Shown: positions 6,706-13,268 of the stretch, piece by piece
Numbering within the stretch: the first letter of the stretch is position 1
How the letters are laid out: each line of letters opens with the position of its first letter
NCBI GenBank assembly: GCA_021785795.1
Contig: JAJYEK010000066.1
Span: forward strand, 1-18,137
Direction of reading: 5' to 3'
DNA: 18,137 nucleotides
Source: Pseudomonadota bacterium
GTDB lineage: Bacteria > Pseudomonadota > Gammaproteobacteria > Acidiferrobacterales > UBA6901
Notes under the pieces: generated by a model
What the model saw: the letters and a program-made list of their open reading frames with translations, nothing else
What the model was told of the DNA's origin: nothing
Database searches by the model: none
Translations under genes and position numbers: made by a program

Positions 6706-6975
6706 ATGCACAACCCTCCCCACCCCGGCGAAGTCATACGGGAACTCTGCCTGGAACCCTTGGGCCTGTCGGTTACGGAAGCCGCCGAGGCGCTAGGCGT
6801 GACACGCAAGGCGCTTTCCGAGTTGTTGAACGGGCATACCGGGATTGCCCCGACCATGGCCCTGCGCCTTTCTCTGGCGTTTGGCGGAAGCGCCGAAAGC
6901 TGGCTCGTGCAGCAAGCGCAATACGACCTTTGGCGGGTTGGCAAGAATCCGCCCAAGGTGCGGCGCATCGCATAA
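6706..6975 (+). CDS. higA: HigA-type antitoxin (XRE helix-turn-helix)
   Basis: This 89-residue protein begins [11 protein letters not shown], the standard opening of HigA antitoxins, followed by an XRE helix-turn-helix ([27 protein letters not shown]) and the [25 protein letters not shown] segment that packs against the toxin. It would bind HigB and repress the operon promoter at 6363-6391. AGGAG lies 10 bases before the ATG. The gene order toxin-then-antitoxin is the hallmark of higBA. In a mobile element such a pair would stabilise the integrated DNA or act in defence. Length and motifs are normal, so the antitoxin seems intact even if the toxin start is weakened. Confidence 0.93.
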   Translation: MHNPPHPGEVIRELCLEPLGLSVTEAAEALGVTRKALSELLNGHTGIAPTMALRLSLAFGGSAESWLVQQAQYDLWRVGKNPPKVRRIA

Positions 6976-6983
6976 TAGACTCA

Positions 6984-7760
6984 ATGGCCCACGTCGCTGA
7001 CCGCGTACCGGGTGAATGCGACTGGTACGACCACCTGCCGGACGTGGACCCCGAAGGGCTGGCGGCGCTCAACCGTAGCGGCAAGAACCGAGTCAATCAG
7101 CTTTTGGTGCTCGCCTTCCGGGAGATCGACAAAGGCCGCAAGAACGGCCTGGCATGGCCGAGCGGCTGGAAGAATGGGGCCGGGCTTGAAGTCAGACGGT
7201 GGGCAGATACCGTAGACGCGGTACACCGGGACTCCATTGAGAGAGCGCAAGGGTTACGCGGCACTTTGCCCGAACTCAAGACCGTTATTGCGAATCTCAA
7301 AAAAGCCGAGACAGCATTGAAGCGCGGACGGCCCGGAAAGGCACTGGAACACCTTTGCGCGGCACAAGGAAGCCCATGGACACCATGGGAACTGCAAACG
7401 ACATTGAGGACGCCGACCCGCGACCACCTGCGCGCCCTGCGCATCATCATCGAGCGCACGCAAAAGCTGCATGACGACACAAAGCGCGGCCCCCTATCAA
7501 GACTTGCGGCGCGGTTCATTAGGGTTTCGCGGCCACGGAAGCTGTTACGCGAACGGCGCGTCATCGCACTGGCATACCTTTCTAAAGCCTATCAACTCGA
7601 CACCGAGCGAAAGCCGACCCTTGTAAGCGAGGACCGGCGGGCGCAGTGTGCCCATCCTGAGCGTAGCTTTGACGCTTATCTCGCCACCTTCTGCCGTCTC
7701 GCCACCACACCCGAAAGCGCCATGCGCGAGCTTTTCCGGCACCACAAGCCGCAAACCTAA
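6984..7760 (+). CDS. Protein of unknown function, 258 residues
   Basis: I do not recognise this protein. It starts soon after higA (8 bases after its stop) and has no visible ribosome binding site of its own, so coupled translation is likely. It is basic, mostly helical by composition, with no transmembrane segment or signal peptide. Noticeable features are a Trp-rich N-terminal part (ECDWYDHLPD, GLAWPSGWK), a Lys/Leu/Glu-rich middle (residues about 95-135, possible coiled coil), and an Arg-rich stretch near RFIRVSRPRKLLRERR. The frame is open upstream through higA, but that part is a shadow of the toxin-antitoxin genes. The position between a toxin-antitoxin pair and the AlpA-like gene is where satellites often carry accessory or interference genes; a function cannot be given. 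Confidence 0.65.
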   Translation: MAHVADRVPGECDWYDHLPDVDPEGLAALNRSGKNRVNQLLVLAFREIDKGRKNGLAWPSGWKNGAGLEVRRWADTVDAVHRDSIERAQGLRGTLPELKTVIANLKKAETALKRGRPGKALEHLCAAQGSPWTPWELQTTLRTPTRDHLRALRIIIERTQKLHDDTKRGPLSRLAARFIRVSRPRKLLRERRVIALAYLSKAYQLDTERKPTLVSEDRRAQCAHPERSFDAYLATFCRLATTPESAMRELFRHHKPQT

Positions 7761-7785
7761 CCCTCGCGGGGCATTGTCAGATTTC

Positions 7786-7811
7786 GGGCACTTTTGGCCG
7801 AAAAGTGGCCC
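7786..7811. repeat. Long hairpin upstream of the AlpA-like gene
   Basis: The arms GGGCACTTTT (7786-7795) and AAAAGTGGCCC (7801-7811) pair with one bulged C around a GGCCG loop. It lies in the 102-base gap before the AlpA-like regulator. There is no T-run after it, so an operator or an RNA structure ending the upstream transcript is more likely than an intrinsic terminator. Confidence 0.6.
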
Positions 7812-7862
7812 CGTGTTATCTCCCCAACCCCCCGCCATGATAGCTCCTGACTTCAAACAAAC

Positions 7863-8102
7863 ATGGGTATAGAAATGTCGCAGCAAACTTTTTCCGCCAT
7901 TGAACCAGATGCGCTTTACACACAAACCGAGTTAGCACCGATCCTGCGTAAGTCGCTCGCATGGTTCGAGCGTAGCCGATGGGCGGGGAACGGGCCAAGA
8001 TACGTCAAAGTTGGCCGCCAGCCCCTCTACCGGGGGCGCGATGTTTTGGCGTGGCTGGACGCACGCACCCGCACTAGTACCAGCGAACGAGGCGCGGCGT
8101 GA
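7863..8102 (+). CDS. AlpA/MerR-type excisionase-like DNA-binding protein
   Basis: A small basic protein of 79 residues (75 from the second ATG at 7875). ALYTQTELAPILRKSLAWFERSRWAGNGPRYVKVGRQPLYRGRDVLAWL is, in outline, the winged helix-turn-helix of AlpA and phage excisionase-like proteins: a short helix pair, then PRYVKVGR..LYR, where the wing enters DNA, then a helix ending in WL. Such proteins act as recombination directionality factors or as transcription activators of the excision and replication genes of P4-like satellites. It directly precedes the primase gene, overlapping it by 4 bases. Which ATG is used cannot be settled, as neither has a strong ribosome binding site. The AlpA role is inferred from fold and position. 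Confidence 0.8.
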   Translation: MGIEMSQQTFSAIEPDALYTQTELAPILRKSLAWFERSRWAGNGPRYVKVGRQPLYRGRDVLAWLDARTRTSTSERGAA

Positions 8103-8527
8103 GCGCCGACATGCTGTTATCGCGTCTCGAGGGTGTCCGCCAAACCGGCCAAGGGCGATGGCTCGCGGCGTGCCCGGCGCATGAGGACCGAACCCCGAGC
8201 CTGTCTATCCGCGAGCTGTCAGACGGCCGCGTACTGATCCATGACTTCGGCGGGTGTGCGGCGGGCGATGTTCTGGCGGCTGTGGGGCTTCGCCTCTCCG
8301 ATCTGTTCCCGGAACGCCTCGGCGATCACGTCAAGGGCGAGCGCCGACCGTTTCCGGCAGCGGACATCCTCAAGGCCCTTGCGTTCGAGGCGCTGGTGGT
8401 CCTGATGGCCGGGACCGCACTACTCGCGGGAACGCCCTTGCCGGAGGTGGACCGGGATCGCCTCGCGGTCGCTGTGGCGCGCATCGGAGAAGCCCTCGCC
8501 CTTGCGGGGGTGCACCATGCGAATTGA
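8099..8527 (+). CDS. CHC2 zinc-finger primase-like protein
   Basis: This 142-residue protein resembles the DnaG-type zinc-binding domain: ACPAHEDRTPSLSI (Cys25, His28) followed by VLIHDFGGCAAGDVLAAVGL (His48, Cys53), the order seen in CHC2 fingers of phage and plasmid primases. The RNA-polymerising TOPRIM part is absent; after residue about 70 the chain is Ala/Leu-rich without motifs. It may therefore work only as the DNA-reading finger of a two-subunit primase-helicase with the next gene. The GTG start at 8099 overlaps the stop of the preceding gene by 4 bases, with GAGG 6 bases upstream. An internal ATG at 8111 is an alternative start. Confidence 0.8.
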   Translation: MSADMLLSRLEGVRQTGQGRWLAACPAHEDRTPSLSIRELSDGRVLIHDFGGCAAGDVLAAVGLRLSDLFPERLGDHVKGERRPFPAADILKALAFEALVVLMAGTALLAGTPLPEVDRDRLAVAVARIGEALALAGVHHAN

Positions 8528-10319
8528 CCACCAGTTCGAGGGCATCGAGCGGGGCGCTTCGTTCCTCGACAACCTCGCTGCGCAACGCCTGGCTACATCA
8601 GATGCCGCACTCCCAGTAGACCCAACTGCTGGCCTGCTATCCATCGCGCGAGCTGGCGATGCAGCGGCCTTCTGGCGGGCGGTCAAACCTCACGTCGATT
8701 TGCTGGCCGCACTGTACGAGGCCGACCCGACCGAGTGGCAGGCTTTCCGGGCTGAAGTAAAGCGGGCTTGCCGTGAGATTAACATCCGCGATCTGGACGC
8801 GCTCGCCAAGCCGCCCGCCGATGGACCCGGGAATATGGCGACTGACCTGGCGGGGCTGGCGGATTCGCGCTGTACCCTTTGGCATGACGCCGATAATGTC
8901 GCTTTCGCGAGTTACGAAGTCGGCGATCACCGGGAACATTGGCGCGTGGAGTCATCGGGGTTTCGGGACTGGCTCGCGTTTCTGGCGCACTCGGAAATGG
9001 GCACGGCCCCGTCGTCAGAGGTTCTGAAGGCGTGCACCAACGCGCTGGCCGGTACTGCCAAGTTTAAGGGCGAGCAACATGCGCCCGCTTTGCGTGTCGC
9101 CGAGACCACAGACGGCTACTGGATCGACCTGGGCGACGCGGACTGGCGGGCCATCCTTATTACGGATAGCGGCTGGTCGATGGTCGCGCATCCTTCCGTA
9201 AAGTTTATCCGCACCAAAACCACACGCCCACTGCCCGAGCCCGCGCGCGGGGGAGACGTAGCGGCGCTCTGGTCGCTGGTCAACGTCCCGGAAGGCGAGC
9301 GGCTCTTAGTCCTGGCGTGGATACTGGAAAGCCTACGGGCAGGTAGGCCCTACCCGCTCCTTGAATTGACGGGCGAGCAGGGCTCGGCCAAGTCCTCGGC
9401 GCAACGGATATTGCGCAGTTTCATCGACCCGTCCGAAGTGGCGTTACGAGGGCGCCCCAAGACCGTTGAAGATATTTTCGTGGCGGCGGCGAACTCGCAC
9501 CTGATTAGCTACGAAAACCTCTCGCGCCTCTCGAACGATCAGAGCGACGCCCTGTGCACGGTGTGCACGGGCGGCGGCTACTCGGCTCGGCAACTATTCA
9601 CCAACGGCGAGGAATCCGTCCTAAAGGCGCATGCGCCCGTGGTGCTGAACGGTATTTCGCCCGTCGTCCTTCGGCCGGACCTGCTCGACCGCACGGTGAG
9701 CGTAAGCCTGCCCGTCATCACGCATCGATTGACCGAGGACGAGATCGACCGGCAGGTGGCGGAGTGGGCACCGGGCATCTTCGGGGGCCTGTTGGCACTT
9801 TTTGTGGACACGCTGCGGATGCTGCCGAGGGTCCAGATCGCGGCTCACGATCTCCCCCGGATGGCGGACTTCTGTCGCCTGGGCGAAGCCATGAGCCGCG
9901 CGCTGGGACACCGGGACGGGACCTTCGTCGAGATCTATACCGCGCACCGGCGAGAGGCCATAAGCCGGACCCTGGAAGCCTCACCCATCGCCCAAGCCAT
10001 AGCGGCGTTCGTCGAACGAGGCGGAAACCATCACGGCCCCGTAAACCAGTTGCTTGCGCGGCTCAACGAGTTAAAACCCGAGCATGAGCGCGAGGACTAT
10101 TGGCCCCGCTCCCCAAAGGGACTGGCGGATGCCCTGCGCCGTTATGCCCCGGCCCTTCGGCAAGTCGGCATCAAGGTGACCATCGAGACGACCCGTCGCA
10201 AGGACGGGGTGTACTGCCATTTGATGGGCGACAATGCGCGCGCCGGGGTTCCCACTGAAAACCACGTTCACCATGTTCACCAAGTTCACCCCGAGGGTGA
10301 GATCGAGGTGACGCTATGA
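8517..10319 (+). CDS. SF3-like replicative ATPase/helicase of a mobile element
   Basis: This 600-residue protein carries a P-loop LTGEQGSAKSS (Gly286 to Ser294), a Walker B-like HLISYEN around 328-334, and a conserved PVVLNGISPVVLRPDLLDRTVSVSLP block that contains the sensor and arginine-finger region of this group of phage/plasmid ATPases. Residues 1-230 have no recognisable domain. The ATG at 8517 overlaps the primase gene by 11 bases and has a G-rich site just upstream; a TTG at 8502 is less likely. With the preceding zinc-finger protein it probably forms a primase-helicase for autonomous replication. Its C-terminus, reading HVHHVHQVH, is encoded by the first iteron-like repeat cluster. 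The exact family name is not certain from inspection alone. Confidence 0.8.
   Translation: MRIDHQFEGIERGASFLDNLAAQRLATSDAALPVDPTAGLLSIARAGDAAAFWRAVKPHVDLLAALYEADPTEWQAFRAEVKRACREINIRDLDALAKPPADGPGNMATDLAGLADSRCTLWHDADNVAFASYEVGDHREHWRVESSGFRDWLAFLAHSEMGTAPSSEVLKACTNALAGTAKFKGEQHAPALRVAETTDGYWIDLGDADWRAILITDSGWSMVAHPSVKFIRTKTTRPLPEPARGGDVAALWSLVNVPEGERLLVLAWILESLRAGRPYPLLELTGEQGSAKSSAQRILRSFIDPSEVALRGRPKTVEDIFVAAANSHLISYENLSRLSNDQSDALCTVCTGGGYSARQLFTNGEESVLKAHAPVVLNGISPVVLRPDLLDRTVSVSLPVITHRLTEDEIDRQVAEWAPGIFGGLLALFVDTLRMLPRVQIAAHDLPRMADFCRLGEAMSRALGHRDGTFVEIYTAHRREAISRTLEASPIAQAIAAFVERGGNHHGPVNQLLARLNELKPEHEREDYWPRSPKGLADALRRYAPALRQVGIKVTIETTRRKDGVYCHLMGDNARAGVPTENHVHHVHQVHPEGEIEVTL
10266..10290 (-). 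repeat. Iteron-like repeats, cluster A (GGTGAAC x3, minus strand)
   Basis: GTTCACC, the reverse complement of GGTGAAC, occurs at 10266-10272, 10275-10281 and 10284-10290, exactly 9 bases apart. It lies inside the 3' end of the helicase gene. GGTGAAC is, to my knowledge, the core of the type I iterons bound by the P4 alpha replication protein. Confidence 0.75.
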
Positions 10320-11080
10320 CGGCCCTGCTCGAACAAATAGAGGCGGACGGCATCCGCTTGACGATCACGGAGTCCGGGGAGGTCCGCATAGCGGGGAAGC
10401 GTTCACTTGTGGAGCGATGGGCTCCTACGTTGCGGGACCGCAAGCCCGACCTGATGGCCGCGCTTCAGGCCCGTGAAAAGGTGAACGTGGTGAACGTGGT
10501 GAACGTCATTTCATGTGGCGACCCCGCTGCGCACACTATGCCCCCTGCGGACGCTCATTCACACCGGCGTCTACCCGATAGCCGCGAGCTTTGGCTATCG
10601 CCACCGGAAACCATGGACGCGGTGCAGGCCCGCTACCCTGGCGCGATGCCCTGGACGAATGCCGATGCCGTTACGGTAACACCACTCACCGAGACGGAGA
10701 CCTTGGACCTTCGCGCCTGGCTGGCTTTTATCGGTGAGACGGACAAGGCCACCATCGCGGATGTGCTGCGGGCCTGTGAGCGGTCCCCCACCACGCGCGC
10801 GCATTGGTTAAGGGAGGCCAGATTCACGGAGGCCCGGCAGGCGATCGCTACGCGCGCGGCTTTGGAAGCCTTCGAGGAACGGGCGGCGATCCTGGAATAT
10901 GAAGGCGGTCTCAAGCGCAGCGAGGCGGAACGGATCGCCCAACTGTCGGCGGCCTTCTATAACCACCTCATGGCGAGGACCGGTTGCTGCTATGCCCCTC
11001 ATGATCGGTATTGCCCCGAGGGCAAACGGCTGCGGGACGCCTACTACACCGCCGCGAAGGCGGCGGGCAGGCTGGCATGA
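10316..11080 (+). CDS. Protein with TubC-like N-terminus, function unknown
   Basis: The 254-residue product starts with ALLEQIEADGIRLTITESGEVRIAG and KPDLMAALQ, a small fold seen at the N-terminus of TubC docking domains and of many mobile-element proteins. Next come three VNV units encoded by the second iteron cluster, then a helical region without known motifs, and a C-terminal Cys/His group (TGCCYAPHDRYCPEG) that might bind metal. The ATG overlaps the helicase stop by 4 bases (ATGA), so it is the next gene of the same operon. Its position suggests a replication accessory protein; this is inference. The low-complexity VNV stretch sits between the two domains and would tolerate such an insertion. 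Confidence 0.7.
   Translation: MTALLEQIEADGIRLTITESGEVRIAGKRSLVERWAPTLRDRKPDLMAALQAREKVNVVNVVNVISCGDPAAHTMPPADAHSHRRLPDSRELWLSPPETMDAVQARYPGAMPWTNADAVTVTPLTETETLDLRAWLAFIGETDKATIADVLRACERSPTTRAHWLREARFTEARQAIATRAALEAFEERAAILEYEGGLKRSEAERIAQLSAAFYNHLMARTGCCYAPHDRYCPEGKRLRDAYYTAAKAAGRLA
10480..10504 (+). repeat. Iteron-like repeats, cluster B (GGTGAAC x3, plus strand)
   Basis: GGTGAAC occurs at 10480-10486, 10489-10495 and 10498-10504, exactly 9 bases apart, in the opposite orientation to cluster A about 214 bases away. The repeats are read in frame as VNVVNVVNV in the TubC-like protein. Confidence 0.75.
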
Positions 11081-11466
11081 GCCCGAGGGTAGAAAAGATA
11101 AGGGGGGCGGTATATATTCGTCAGGAATTTCAACATATGATGGAAATCCTGATGAAAAGCAAAAAATGTAGGGCCTGCAAAAGCACGATCCGGTACAAGG
11201 GGCGGGGGCGTTATCCAAAATTTTGCAGCGCCGCTTGTCGACAACGCGCCTATTGGAAAAGAGTCAAGAGTCCTTTCGCCCAAATGCCGGTGCGGCTGCT
11301 TCAAAAAGATATCGATCACATGCACGCGCGAACTCGCCTCGTCCACGCGCTTGAGCGGCTGGGCTACGCGGTCACACTGACACGCGTAGGCAATCCGCAG
11401 ACACTGAAACCACCGGCGCTGCACATCGTGAAGACGGACGCTGGCGAGGAGAAGCAACTGACGTGA
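11077..11466 (+). CDS. Small zinc-ribbon-like protein
   Basis: A 129-residue basic protein with a four-Cys element KCRACKSTIRYKGRGR..KFCSAACRQRAYWKR (Cys-x2-Cys, then Cys-x3-Cys), typical of short zinc ribbons in phage and satellite proteins that bind nucleic acid. The rest is a C-terminal helix-strand region without known motifs. The ATG at 11077 overlaps the preceding stop by 4 bases, matching the pattern of the operon; a start at about 11137 (ATGATGGAA, with AGGA upstream) would give a 109-residue form that keeps the ribbon. The 60 codons after 11077 include an AT-rich stretch, so the shorter form is a real possibility. Confidence 0.7.
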   Translation: MSPRVEKIRGAVYIRQEFQHMMEILMKSKKCRACKSTIRYKGRGRYPKFCSAACRQRAYWKRVKSPFAQMPVRLLQKDIDHMHARTRLVHALERLGYAVTLTRVGNPQTLKPPALHIVKTDAGEEKQLT

Positions 11467-11500
11467 GCACTGAAACTAAGGTTAGGGTGGAGAGCGGGGC

Positions 11501-11881
11501 ATGACCGACCGTAAACAAGGCGAATCTAGGCGCGGGAACGCGGGCAAAGGCCGCAAGCCCGGCAGCAAGAACAAGCTTTCCAAAGCCCTGAAAGATATGA
11601 TCCTGGGGGCACTGGAAACGGCTGGCGGCGAGGCTTACTTGGTCAAACAAGCCGAAGCGAACCCAGGGCCGTTCTTGTCTCTGATCGGGAAAGTGCTGCC
11701 GTCCGAACTCCAATTAAATGCCGAGGTTACTGTCCATGCACTCACCGACGAGCAACGAGCTGAACGAGCTGCTTACCTACTTGACCAGGCCCGAGCGCGC
11801 CGAATTGGAAGCGATACTTCAGGCTACCAAAACACCTTGGACGATCATTCACGAAATCATAAGACCGGATCGCAGCACTGA
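11501..11881 (+). CDS. Small-terminase-like protein (DUF5681 type)
   Basis: This 126-residue protein begins RRGNAGKGRKPGSKNKLSKALKDMIL, the basic GN.GKGR..GS.NK opening of a phage protein family placed just before large-terminase genes and treated as small-terminase-like. The middle (GGEAYLVKQAEANPGPFLSLIGKVLPSEL) is also characteristic; the LTDEQRAERAAYLL near the end looks like the usual last helix. The ATG has GGAG about 9 bases upstream. In phages such proteins recognise the packaging site; satellites carry their own to redirect helper packaging, which is why this gene supports the satellite reading. The final 25 residues overlap the next frame and may not be original. Confidence 0.7.
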   Translation: MTDRKQGESRRGNAGKGRKPGSKNKLSKALKDMILGALETAGGEAYLVKQAEANPGPFLSLIGKVLPSELQLNAEVTVHALTDEQRAERAAYLLDQARARRIGSDTSGYQNTLDDHSRNHKTGSQH

Positions 11882-12023
11882 AAGCTATTTGTTGGCTACC
11901 GGTTACCAGGAATTGGCCGCCGACGATCCACGGATCAAGGATTACCCCCCTGCGACCCCCGAGGTCAACGGGGGCTATCGGCCCTCGGACTGGATCGAAA
12001 TGGGACACAAACCACAGGGCTGA
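11736..12023 (+). CDS. Possible large-terminase N-terminal stub
   Basis: This 95-residue frame overlaps the preceding gene by 146 bases in another phase. Its first part, NELNELLTYLTRPERAELEAIL, resembles the short helical N-terminus of large terminase subunits, which usually follow the DUF5681-type gene. The expected ATPase part is absent; the chain goes on with an unrelated sequence (YQELAADDPRIKDYPP) and stops. The ATG at 11736 has GAGG 9 bases upstream. It is therefore either a decayed terL with its body deleted, or a distinct small protein that happens to share the motif. The size and overlap make it the least certain gene in the element. Confidence 0.45.
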   Translation: MHSPTSNELNELLTYLTRPERAELEAILQATKTPWTIIHEIIRPDRSTESYLLATGYQELAADDPRIKDYPPATPEVNGGYRPSDWIEMGHKPQG

Positions 12024-12066
12024 AGAAAGCTGACGGTAGGCAACCAAAACAACTAGCTCAAGACGC

Positions 12067-12585
12067 CTACTTCTCGTGCGCCCGTTCCCATGCAGCCGCC
12101 ATAGATTGAGCGCGGGCGATCTGTGATGGCGACATTAGCGAAACGAGACTACGCGCGTCTTTCGACACCATTTCATACTTACTCGGTGGCGCTCCGGCTT
12201 TAGCCAGAATCATCCATTTGTAGGCCCGCACATAGTTTTGCGGGACATATTTACCGATAAAATAGTAAACAGCGAGCCTGTACTTTGCTAAGCCGCTTCC
12301 CTGCGCCGCAGCTTTCTTGAGCCAAAACAGGGCCTTTTGATAATTTCTGGAGACACCGGCTATGCCGTGGCGATAGGAATGCGCAAGGACTTCCGAGGCT
12401 ATTGCGTTCCCTTGCATTGCTGCTTTACGGAGCCAGTAATTGGACTTCTGATAATTCTGAGGTACCCCTGCACCATTGCCATAAGCAAGACCCCTATCAA
12501 GCTCAGCCTTCGCCGTCATCCCGCCATAGCAGGCTGATACCAACACCAGGGACACCACCAAGCCCCACCATTTACGAGATCCCAT
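12067..12585 (-). CDS. Sel1-repeat lipoprotein
   Basis: This 172-residue protein has a lipoprotein signal (KWWGLVVSLVLVSAC, lipobox LVSAC with Cys19) and then three Sel1/TPR-like repeats: LAYGNGAGVPQNYQKSNYWLRKAA, LAHSYRHGIAGVSRNYQKALFWLKKAA and a third ending KWMILAKA. It should be exported and lipid-anchored in the inner or outer membrane, where Sel1 repeats serve as protein-binding scaffolds. I start at the ATG at 12585 because of the signal peptide and the adjacent G-run; a start at 12645 adds 20 residues that spoil the signal. It is the only minus-strand gene in the element and lies at its right end, the usual place for cargo. It might change the cell surface or phage sensitivity; that is inference. 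Confidence 0.85.
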   Translation of the reverse strand: MGSRKWWGLVVSLVLVSACYGGMTAKAELDRGLAYGNGAGVPQNYQKSNYWLRKAAMQGNAIASEVLAHSYRHGIAGVSRNYQKALFWLKKAAAQGSGLAKYRLAVYYFIGKYVPQNYVRAYKWMILAKAGAPPSKYEMVSKDARSLVSLMSPSQIARAQSMAAAWERAHEK

Positions 12586-12679
12586 AACCCCCCCTGTTTT
12601 GTCGTTGTGCCTGACACGGATAAACCGATCACGGCGGGGAGTCAAGACGGGGTGGGGAAACCCCGCGAAATCGCTCCAA

Positions 12680-12699
12680 GTGCTTACACTGTGCTTACA
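12680..12699 (+). repeat. Integrase arm-type sites, right cluster (GTGCTTACA x2)
   Basis: GTGCTTACA occurs at 12680-12688 and 12691-12699, 11 bases apart, matching the left cluster at 5121-5150. An inverted copy (TGTAAG) is at 12728-12733 between these and the right attachment repeat. Same motif and phasing at both ends of the element suggest integrase binding. Confidence 0.7.
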
Positions 12700-12741
12700 T
12701 TGGGAAACTGGGTATCGCGGGATCGCATGTAAGTCATTTAT

Positions 12742-12821
<80 letters not shown>

Positions 12822-12834
12822 TTTATTCTTGACC

Positions 12835-12854
12835 TGCCGCCTGGTCAGGCGGCA
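12835..12854 (-). repeat. 9-bp inverted repeat spanning the fur-like stop codon
   Basis: TGCCGCCTG (12835-12843) and CAGGCGGCA (12846-12854) are exact reverse complements with only two bases between them. The TGA stop of the Fur-like gene lies in the middle. No U-run follows, so it is more likely a 3'-end stabilising or processing structure ahead of the tRNA than a full terminator. Confidence 0.55.
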
Positions 12855-13261
12855 CTCGGCTTGAGACGGACGATGATCTCGATCCCGTCGATACGGGTCC
12901 CTTCCGGGATTGGCGGCAGTCCCCTGACCTCCATTTCAGTGGCATTGATGTCGACCAGTTGTCCCGTAACCACATTGTAAAAATGGTGGTGCGGAATCAC
13001 GTTCGGATCGTAAACGGTCTTGTTGGGATCGACAATCACCTCGCGCACCAGCCCCTTCTCGGCGAACAACCCGAGGGTGTTGTATACCGTCGCCTTGGAG
13101 ACCAGGGTCTTACCGTCATTGACGAGCGCGAAAATCTCATCTGCTGACAGGTGTGCGCGACGCGACAACAGTACACGTGCGATCTCGACGCGCTGCACGG
13201 TAGGGGTGATGCCACCGCGATCCAGGACCGCATGGATGTCCTCGTCAGAAATCTGATTCAT
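12845..13261 (-). CDS. Fur-family transcriptional regulator without structural zinc cysteines
   Basis: This 138-residue protein has the Fur winged helix (TPTVQRVEIARVLL, LSADEIFALV, SKATVYNTLGLFAEKGLVREV) and the dimerisation domain with the metal/haem-like His cluster HHHFYN (His91-93). It contains no cysteine at all, so the CxxC structural zinc site of Fur, PerR and Zur is missing. This and the HHHFYN run resemble the Irr branch of the family, which controls iron or peroxide responses, but the assignment is tentative. The ATG at 13261 starts 7 bases after the thiO stop with no clear ribosome binding site, suggesting coupled translation. The tRNA-Thr follows on the same strand. Confidence 0.88.
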   Translation of the reverse strand: MNQISDEDIHAVLDRGGITPTVQRVEIARVLLSRRAHLSADEIFALVNDGKTLVSKATVYNTLGLFAEKGLVREVIVDPNKTVYDPNVIPHHHFYNVVTGQLVDINATEMEVRGLPPIPEGTRIDGIEIIVRLKPSAA

Positions 13262-13268
13262 CCAGGAA

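Noticed and set aside
6588..6983. N-terminal extension of the 6984-7760 gene reading through higB and higA
   Set aside because: The frame is open but overlaps both toxin-antitoxin genes entirely; the translated extension is low-quality and has no start signal.
9554..10087. A 177-codon frame within the helicase gene
   Set aside because: It is an alternative frame of a gene with clear ATPase motifs; its product is Arg/Pro/Gly-rich shadow sequence.
10262..10508. CRISPR array or tandem-repeat locus
   Set aside because: The repeats are only 7-9 bases, have no spacers of CRISPR size and lie within coding sequence; iterons explain them better.
12835..12854. Rho-independent terminator after the Fur-like gene
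   Set aside because: The stem is perfect but there is no U-run on either side and the tRNA follows on the same strand, so termination is not supported.
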